From: Paragonimus skrjabini miyazakii
Taxonomy: Eukaryota; Platyhelminthes; Trematoda; Plagiorchiida; Troglotrematidae
Assembly (NCBI GenBank): GCA_014338405.1
Contig: JTDE01000311.1
Span: 88,666-152,665, forward strand
Direction of reading: 5' to 3'
Length of the DNA stretch: 64,000 nucleotides
Under the pieces are notes generated by a model. It was not told where the DNA came from, did no database searches, and saw only the letters and a list, made by a program, of their open reading frames with translations. Positions 57,681-64,000 of this stretch are shown piece by piece. Numbering within the stretch: position 1 is the stretch's first letter; every line of letters starts with the position of its first letter. The position numbers and the translations under genes were made by a program.

Positions 57681-60600
57681 CTGGATTAAAACGTTACCAA
57701 GCAATGATAAGTTCGTTTACGAACCAGTAAACTTCGACGAAAGGAAATATGCAGAAACAGATATTTTTGAGAGGTTTCGAAAACAATCGATCGCCAATCG
57801 TTTAACTGGTTCACAATTGTGACCAATGCAGCCAATTAGAGCATGGTCGTTGTCTTTCAGTAAGCCAAACAAGAGTCGAAAATATTATACTTAGACAAGA
57901 CTGATCATTTGATTCGGCTACCGATTACATCGTTCACGTTCTCGCACATACTCGATTACGTTAACGTTATAATTGCAGGCTGATACATGTCATCCAAACC
58001 AGTCCGTCAAGGTGAGAATGAGGAAATGGTGAGAGCCTGGCTAGCAAGTTAGGTTTGTAAAATGCCAACACTGAATACTCTCAGCATTCGTTCAACCAAG
58101 CCCTCTAAACGTTTATATCTAGTTTACAACATTGTGAAAGTATTGACACACACCGTCCCCAGAAGTGAGTATAAGACAGTTTCATGCCCTAAGGGTGCAC
58201 AGTTACGTGAACCCCAGATTGCGTTGAGATCCGGTAAAATCATGGGCTGTCTGGAATATCTTCCTGAAAAATTGTTCAACTAAGACGTTGTTGACACAAC
58301 TTCGTCAATTTATATGAAGACAATCTTTTGTATACCTGGTGTTGGCGCACAATTGATATTCCATTGAACAATGTAGAACCGATAAATGGGCAGCTTATCT
58401 AACATTGAAAAATGTCTTTCTTACAGGAACACACATACTTCAACAAAATCAATGAAATCAGATAGTTGAATTTCAATGAAAAGTATTAATCACGTGTTTG
58501 GTGATAGAGAATAACAGAATAAGTACTGTGTTATTGTTTATCAGCATAATCATCTTCATTGTTGAGCCGTAAACATAGATACTGTGGTACGGAGTGTCGT
58601 TAGTCCTGAGAGTTATTCACAGAATGGCAAAGTGATAAAAAGTGAAATGTGAGGACAACGAGGAAAGAAGAAGAAAAACAATGTAGCATCATGGAAAAGA
58701 AGAGTCATCACCCCACAGATACAGCCTAGCCGTTGGATCTGATATAATTTTATGCTAGGCTGTTTCTAACCAGCGGCATGAATGGTCGCAAACTTTCCAA
58801 CTAGGTAGACGGCAACTACCAACCTTGTTTAAAAGAACGGTCAAGCCATTCATAGTCCGTGACTACGACATCACCAGGCTGATTATTCTGATCGCTAGCA
58901 GCCTTGCTGAACAGTTCGATGTGTGGTAGGGGCTCCACGGCTTACGGAGAGAGTGATCCAACCTACGAAGACTATGCATTTGTATTACTTCAGTCATGGG
59001 ACACAATTACATATTTCCCAAATACAAGCCGATGGACTGCTGCTTTGCTAACACAGCCAAGCCATTTAATTCAGGCTAACTAGTGGAGACAATGATGATG
59101 GGATACCAAAAATCTGTTAGCACTTTCTCCATAAATGGACTAGGTCTCTGAACGACACGATCATGCAACCTAGGCAACAGTCGCAAGCCAGTGTGATCAT
59201 TCGTTCCCGCGGGATTGATTGGGTAGAAGTTAACAAGCCCATTTTACTGTCAATGTTCCATTGCTAATTCCGTCAACGATGTGCACTATTGAGTGGTTCT
59301 GATAAGAAAGGAACTTGCAGCTGATGTGCCCTTTCAACGAATGCGTTTTAAAACGTATACCTATGTTCAACTTGTAACTGTCAGAATTAGTCAAGTTCGA
59401 TAAGTTTCCACGTGCCTACATGATTTCTTCTCACTACTGGTTCCGAAAAATGGCAAAATTACAGTTTAAAGACAACCGCTGTTGTCACGCTGTAATGAAA
59501 TTTGTCCGTACAATATAACGTGACAATGATTAATTATGGTACTGTGAAACTTTCGTTTGAACTCAGTTAATACGAACACTTCAGCGAGCGGTTTCCACGA
59601 ATAACATAAACCATTCCGTGGTAAGCTCTTCACTTACTTGGAAAAGTTCCATTGTGTTTTGATGAACCGTTCATGGACAATTGTTTTGTTGTTTCCGACA
59701 CCTGAAACGGAGTATGCATAGCCGTATGATAGTAATAAACCATATTTCATTGGCTACGTCTGTAGCAAAACGGTATTTGTTAATCAGTAGTAAATCAGAT
59801 ATGAAATTACCCACAGAGTTCGCTAAATAATGAAGTGAGAAAATCGATAACGAGTGCGGCTTCTTCTCACTCACCGGACATGATGCATGTGGTCGACTCA
59901 ATTGATTCATATCAAGTCTCTATAGAGTGTTGATCGACAAATCAAGCTTTGTTCAGCACGATCGTCTGATAACGTTAGAACTTTGTGCGGTTCAGTTACT
60001 CAATCCGAAACTGCGTACACGCCAACGTGTCGCTTGTGTTGTTTACAACTGTTAGCCGAAAACTTGTAATTGCCAAGCTCAAGTAATAAAAGATATTGAA
60101 GAGTTACACGTGAAATAGTGAGGTTTATAATGTTTACAGTAATACCATATAATGCGGGATATATTGCCACCAATAGTTTGGAATCTAAAGTAGTTTGTGA
60201 TTACTTTGATTGAAATGATAGAAGAGGATACAGCGCATGCTTACTTACTTGAAAATCTCGATTGGCAGTAGTCTCTTGTAGTGAAATATGATTTTGTGGA
60301 CTGAGTTCGCCACCATTACACTGATTCATCCACCATTTCTCAAATTCTTGAACCAAACGTAACTTTGCGGTCTCCAACGTATGCTGAAGATGCTCGATTC
60401 GTGGACGCAGCTCCGTCAAAGCAGTGTACGCAGATCGATATGCTTCTCGTTTGATTTCTAACGACTTGCGGATTTGCTGAATTTGTTCTGTTATCTCTCC
60501 GTCTGCTTCCTGCTCCATGTGCATCATTGTACTAAGCTGGGTTTGTAAATGACCTAGAATGGAAATATTCTTCTTGTTGGAGAACGTATTGCAAACGCAA

Positions 60601-62442
60601 GTCAATCGTGTAAATTAACAAGTAAATCATCATGTTGAGGATGTATAAAGTATGCCCCCCTCTCCAAATGTGGGCACCGTACGTGGTATAGTCTATGACT
60701 GAAGACTCTAATGGAAATGTCAGTCAATCGTGATTATTCTGAGTAAATTTTACCGTTTTTTGAGTTCGGTGACCCCAAAACTGGGGCCATAAATGGAGTG
60801 GAAAATTGAAAACTGCAGGGCATAAGCTAAAGTACATCAATTAATTATCTCGGTAAAAATATAGGATTTTACTTATACCCCATCCTTGTTCACTCTTTCA
60901 ACACTAAACCGTTCGTTGATTGATGGACATTAGCATCAACCATTCAGATGTTGCTATCGACATTGATGACAATGACTGTGCATTGAGGAAGTGAACCAAA
61001 ACGCTGTCAGCATTTCCCAGCTGAGCACACACGATGCATGACTGTTGGTCAGAAGGACAGTGGACACAGACTTGAAGACAAATCTTAGAAGGAAACTATT
61101 GTTGTGAGCCAAGAACACGGATGACACAAGGGTTATTTATTCAGGAAACCAATACATGGGTTATGCGTTTCAACTTGGCAGCAAACAAAAACATTCATCT
61201 GCATACAGCAATGGTCACGGAACGTCACGGTTGCCACAGACGCCAGTGCTCGGTTCCTGTATGTACCGAGAACCATTCCATGCTATACTGCACACCGATG
61301 TTTCTTGTATTTTTCCCACGGCTATTTCAATGTCAAAATCCATGCCGTTTTCCCACTGCTGACTAGCAGTGGTGTAAGTAGTATATTGTGATCAATCCTC
61401 CTCACTACACTATGACATACGTTACACACGTACAAGTGGATACGTTTGTTAAACCATTTATGAGGAGAAGTAACTTGATACATTCTGAGCTAAGTTACTG
61501 TCGAGTTTAAACCTGAGACATTTCAGTTTTATTGTCATGAACTCTGATGACCGGGTGTCTTAACCACACCCATGTGAAATTATGGGCTAACTTAAATATA
61601 TACTATGATTCTATCATGATCACCAGAAAATTCATAATTGAAGTGATGGAAATTTGATAGTTTAGAGAAGATTTATAATGTTCATGTACATTTGAAACTC
61701 TGCTAGATGATTAAAAAAATAGTACAGAGTAAGGAAAGTGAAAATAGAATGATAACAAATAGAAAATAGCTTTCGTTTCAGAAGTGGAAGGGAACATGGA
61801 AGCATGAAGCAAAATACAGTTAAATTAATTGGTTTATAAGAAGATGAAGATGACTTTGACAAGGTAATCAGGAATAGAGCGAACACACTTTAATAGACAC
61901 AAGCGTTAGAGATCATATATCATTTGAAAGTTGTACTGATAGCAAAGATAATTGGAAACTCGGATTACCGTTAAAAATTTGTGCGTCGTTTTCGTTTAAA
62001 GTCATCATTTGATGTTACAGCTAGGACAACTTCAGTTAGGGTGTTTCAGGTTGAACATACTCTAATAACGAAAAGATTTGTTTACATTTTAGGCAACTCA
62101 CTTGATATCGCAGCTACAGCAAGTGATCTCGGAAACAGTGGATCGTAAAAACCCTTAAGATATGTCTCACGGGATGCAACGGCTGATGTAATGTTATATA
62201 AGTCAAATTGAGTTTATTTCTGATGACGATGGCCCATAGTGAACTTACCAAATTTAAGCGATCTTTTCCGTGAGGAAGTTAACATCGCGATTAAATACGT
62301 TTTGTTGCCATACGTTGTACTTTGCTGACCAGTCGAATACTTTTCCCTGGGTACAGCCGGTAAGCTTGATTGCATATCTCCAGGTGAAGACATACCATTG
62401 AGTTGAATACCAGTAGAAATCTCTCTAACTGGAGTAGCAATC
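57451..62442 (-). CDS. KIF6: 3' part of a kinesin-9 family (KIF6-like) motor gene, four predicted exons
   Basis: Four minus-strand exons chain with matching phases: 62442-62249, 60553-60249, 59701-59638, 57680-57451. They give about 64, 101, 21 and 76 codons and one stop. Each junction has a GT donor and a pyrimidine-AG acceptor. The product is a serine-rich stretch, a charged coiled coil (LRPRIEHLQHTLETAKLRL, then EFEKWW), a short linker, and a C-terminal block IPLTGDPVVDADIL followed by FVRAREKIRRR just before the stop. The coiled-coil block ending in FE-WW and the terminal TGD-D-DI-AR block both recall KIF6, a kinesin linked to motile cilia, which flatworms have in flame cells and epidermis. 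The motor domain must lie beyond 64000. Family assignment is from memory of these patterns. Exon linkage is inferred, not shown by transcripts. Confidence 0.55.
59230..59380 (+). repeat. SINE-A/hammerhead relic within an intron
   Basis: GATGTGCACTATTGAG (59279-59294), GGTTCTGATAAGAAAGGAAC and CTTTCAACG follow the spacing of a SINE-A ribozyme and start of tail, but the core is destroyed. It lies in the intron between 59637 and 57681 of the kinesin-like gene. Confidence 0.4.
59638..59701 (-). CDS. KIF6: Kinesin-like gene, small exon (64 nt)
   Basis: Acceptor CTCCGTTTCAG, donor TTTTCCAA-GTAAGTGAAG. It starts on a codon boundary, as the preceding donor requires, and ends with one base, as the next exon requires. 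Encodes VSETTKQLSMNGSSKHNGTF plus Pro. Confidence 0.45.
60249..60553 (-). CDS. KIF6: Kinesin-like gene, coiled-coil exon (305 nt)
   Basis: Acceptor TTTCCATTCTAG, donor TTTTCAA-GTAAGTAAG (near-perfect). It codes for 101 residues with strong heptad-like, charged composition (MEQEADGEITEQIQQIRKSL, then TELRPRIEHLQHTLETAK). The incoming phase (two bases needed) matches the one base left by the 62249 exon, forming GGT (Gly). It is the most convincing coding segment of the host genome in the window. Confidence 0.7.
62249..62442 (-). CDS. KIF6: Kinesin-like gene, first exon seen (194 nt)
   Basis: Acceptor ACGAACGCAG before 62442, donor TTTG-GTAAGTT after 62249. The open frame starts with one base completing a codon and ends with one extra base. 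It reads IATPVREISTGIQLNGMSS and onward, ending SSRKRSLKFG. It has no domain of its own and was chosen because both splice sites and both phases fit. Confidence 0.45.
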
Positions 62443-63815
62443 CTGCGTTCGTGTTAGTTTTCGTCATCATCAGGGGGCAATCAGAAGACTGACAATGGTC
62501 TGTATCATTGATTAGCTCTAACGAGTTAAAACTTAAACACGTCGATCTCAATAGAAAGCAGTCAATTCGATAGGCTAGCAGACTTGTGAAAGCCTTCATC
62601 CAGTTTGAGTAGTGTTCAACTTATAACAATGAAAATCTGTATGGGTTAATACAATCACCGATAATAAATGAAGCTGATGGTATATGCAATAATAACTGAA
62701 GACGAGTATTGGTTTGAACAGACCCAATCTTAGACCAATCAGCAAAGTCAGGTATACCCACCAATAATCATGCGATACTATGATCTAGTGATGATGGGAA
62801 TCCGTTAGTACACACGGAGCAATCAGCTTACAAATGAAAAGCAGCTACAAAACCGAGCAAAAACTTTCCGGACAGGAGGCAAATTGCATACCATCTAAAG
62901 AGAACAAACAAGCCACCAGCAGGTAAAAATGCGGAACTAGTCGATTGATTGATTTGAATATTCATCATAAATACAGCTCTGTTTTGCAGTACAATAGATT
63001 TTGATGAGGGTCCAGCACTAGTATTGATTTTACACAGGGTCACTTAACAGTACGCGTTAGCTGGATAACTTACTCATAACTTACTCATATAAAAAGTAAC
63101 AATGAATAGAGTGGAAGCTTAATGAGAGTTCATAACAATTTGTTAGAAGAACTACGGAAACAAGGAACAAGTGGTACAACCAATGCGGACAAATGTTAGC
63201 ACGCATTTCCAAGTATTGAGGAGTCAACAAAGATTCCATCTGTTCTATATAGAACGCCAAATATTCAACTTTGACAAATATAGGAAGGAGACGTCTGATT
63301 CATTCCCAACGGGGTGCGAAAAGGGTACTCAAATTAATCTCAATGAAGTAACTTGGTTCGGTTTATCTGGAAACAGATTAGACTTTGTAGTAAAATCAGT
63401 GAACAAGAAAATGAAAATGATCAAACCCGAAATTGAAACAGAACTGTTCAAAAACGCAACGTGAAGGCTTTGACCGATTTTGCCTGTTCAATTTATCGTA
63501 ACACAGATTAATAAAGTGGGGACTGGTTCAACGGTAACGAGTTCCATTCCAACCTCATGAGTAACGCGCAAGTTATCAGCATGTCATCAGGCCGGAAGTT
63601 TCGAAACCTCCGGAATTTTGCTGAGATCAAGTAATATAATGGCAGACTAAAAATGAACAGAAGATATTGACCAAATGTTAGGAGACACATCTCCTAACGA
63701 AGCAGCAAAGACAAATCACGTCATATCGATTGATCGATCCGGCTTCCAGTTAATTGATACGTTCTAATTCACCCAATTAATCCAGCTCACTCAGTTAATC
63801 AGATTGGAGCTATGC
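62443..63815. other. Upstream intron region of the kinesin-like gene; no firm exon
   Basis: A frame on the minus strand within 63017-62832 could be an exon with compatible phase, but its product has no kinesin character and the donors are weak. A 97-codon plus-strand frame at 63171-63464 has no domain. Confidence 0.35.
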
Positions 63816-64000
63816 AATCGAACGTCTGTACATTATGTGAACTGTTTTCACGCGTGCACTTGCGGATGTCCCTCTGCAACGTGATTCGTACTCTTTTGGA
63901 CCTATAAATTTAGAGCCTCGCCTCGTCTTTCCAATAAACGCTGTTGCTGCACCTATTCTTTTTCTCGGTTCTGGGTCAACGATTGAGCACATATCACCAA
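63816..64000 (+). promoter_or_regulatory. LTR-like promoter and poly(A) region, cut by the window end
   Basis: TATAAATTTAGAGCC (63903-63917) is followed 35 nt later by AATAAACGCTGTTGCTG and a T/C-rich run, the spacing of TATA box, R region and poly(A) signal in a short LTR. No second copy is in the window and the 3' boundary is uncertain. Confidence 0.35.

Noticed and set aside
61142..61258. Candidate plus-strand exon (acceptor TTTATTCAG, donor CCT-GTATGT) reading NQYMGYAFQLG and onward
   Set aside because: It lies inside an intron of the opposite-strand kinesin-like gene, has no partner exon and no domain.
62832..63017. Possible further upstream exon of the kinesin-like gene
   Set aside because: Phases are compatible, but so are several alternative boundaries; the donors are weak and the product is hydrophobic and unlike kinesin tails.
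63171..63464. 97-codon plus-strand frame
   Set aside because: No domain, no splice partner; length alone is not enough in this sequence.
1..64000. CRISPR arrays, operons, bacterial promoters, rRNA genes, integrated prophage
   Set aside because: No regularly spaced repeats, no compact gene arrays and no conserved RNA sequence; composition and introns are eukaryotic.

Overview
The window is eukaryotic, intron-bearing, gene-poor and dominated by dead transposons. Reverse transcriptases with a C-terminal GIY-YIG nuclease (Penelope-like elements, PLEs), a tRNA-promoter SINE that carries a hammerhead ribozyme (the architecture known from SM-alpha of schistosomes), small LTRs and a decayed non-LTR element together suggest a parasitic flatworm, most likely a digenean fluke. 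The species is not determined. There are no bacterial-type genes, rRNA genes or CRISPR arrays. One assembly gap of 445 N lies at 11291-11735.

Layout. Positions 1-10 kb: almost featureless DNA, one old SINE-A copy (6931-7257) and a decayed non-LTR retrotransposon (8172-9200, minus). 10-12.3 kb: an LTR, then a broken PLE split by a SINE-A insertion and the assembly gap. 15-31.8 kb: many SINE-A copies with hammerhead motifs (15307, 16753-17355, 18450, 22126-22993, 24892-25165, 30150, 31387-31734), a solo LTR inside one of them, a folded-back PLE fragment (25636-26366) and a PLE piece (30551). 34-41 kb: a folded-back SINE-A (34109-34505), two copies of a second tRNA-derived family, SINE-B (36124, 37505), a PLE tail (37905) and a SINE-A split by a solo LTR (40410-41120). 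47.3-51.3 kb: three PLEs packed together, including one nearly complete copy (48308-50530, minus). 52-57 kb: SINE relics and a folded-back SINE-B. 57.4-62.5 kb: the only convincing host gene, the 3' part of a minus-strand, multi-exon gene whose phase-matched exons look like the C-terminus of a kinesin-9 family motor (KIF6-like).

Main observation. SINE-A is a unit of about 436 nt made of a head, a tRNA-like pol III promoter, a 45-nt type I hammerhead and a tail. Some copies join tail to head directly, as expected if the template was a head-to-tail multimer or a circle. About half of the SINE-A, SINE-B and PLE insertions are inverted duplications, mostly with both 3' tails facing outward. The cleanest (31387-31734) has a 9-bp target duplication and consensus hammerheads on both strands. 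This pattern would fit target-primed reverse transcription started from both strands of one staggered nick, possibly by the PLE enzyme. That mechanism is inference.

The transposons are inactive as read here: every PLE frame is broken, and most ribozymes have lost an essential core base.
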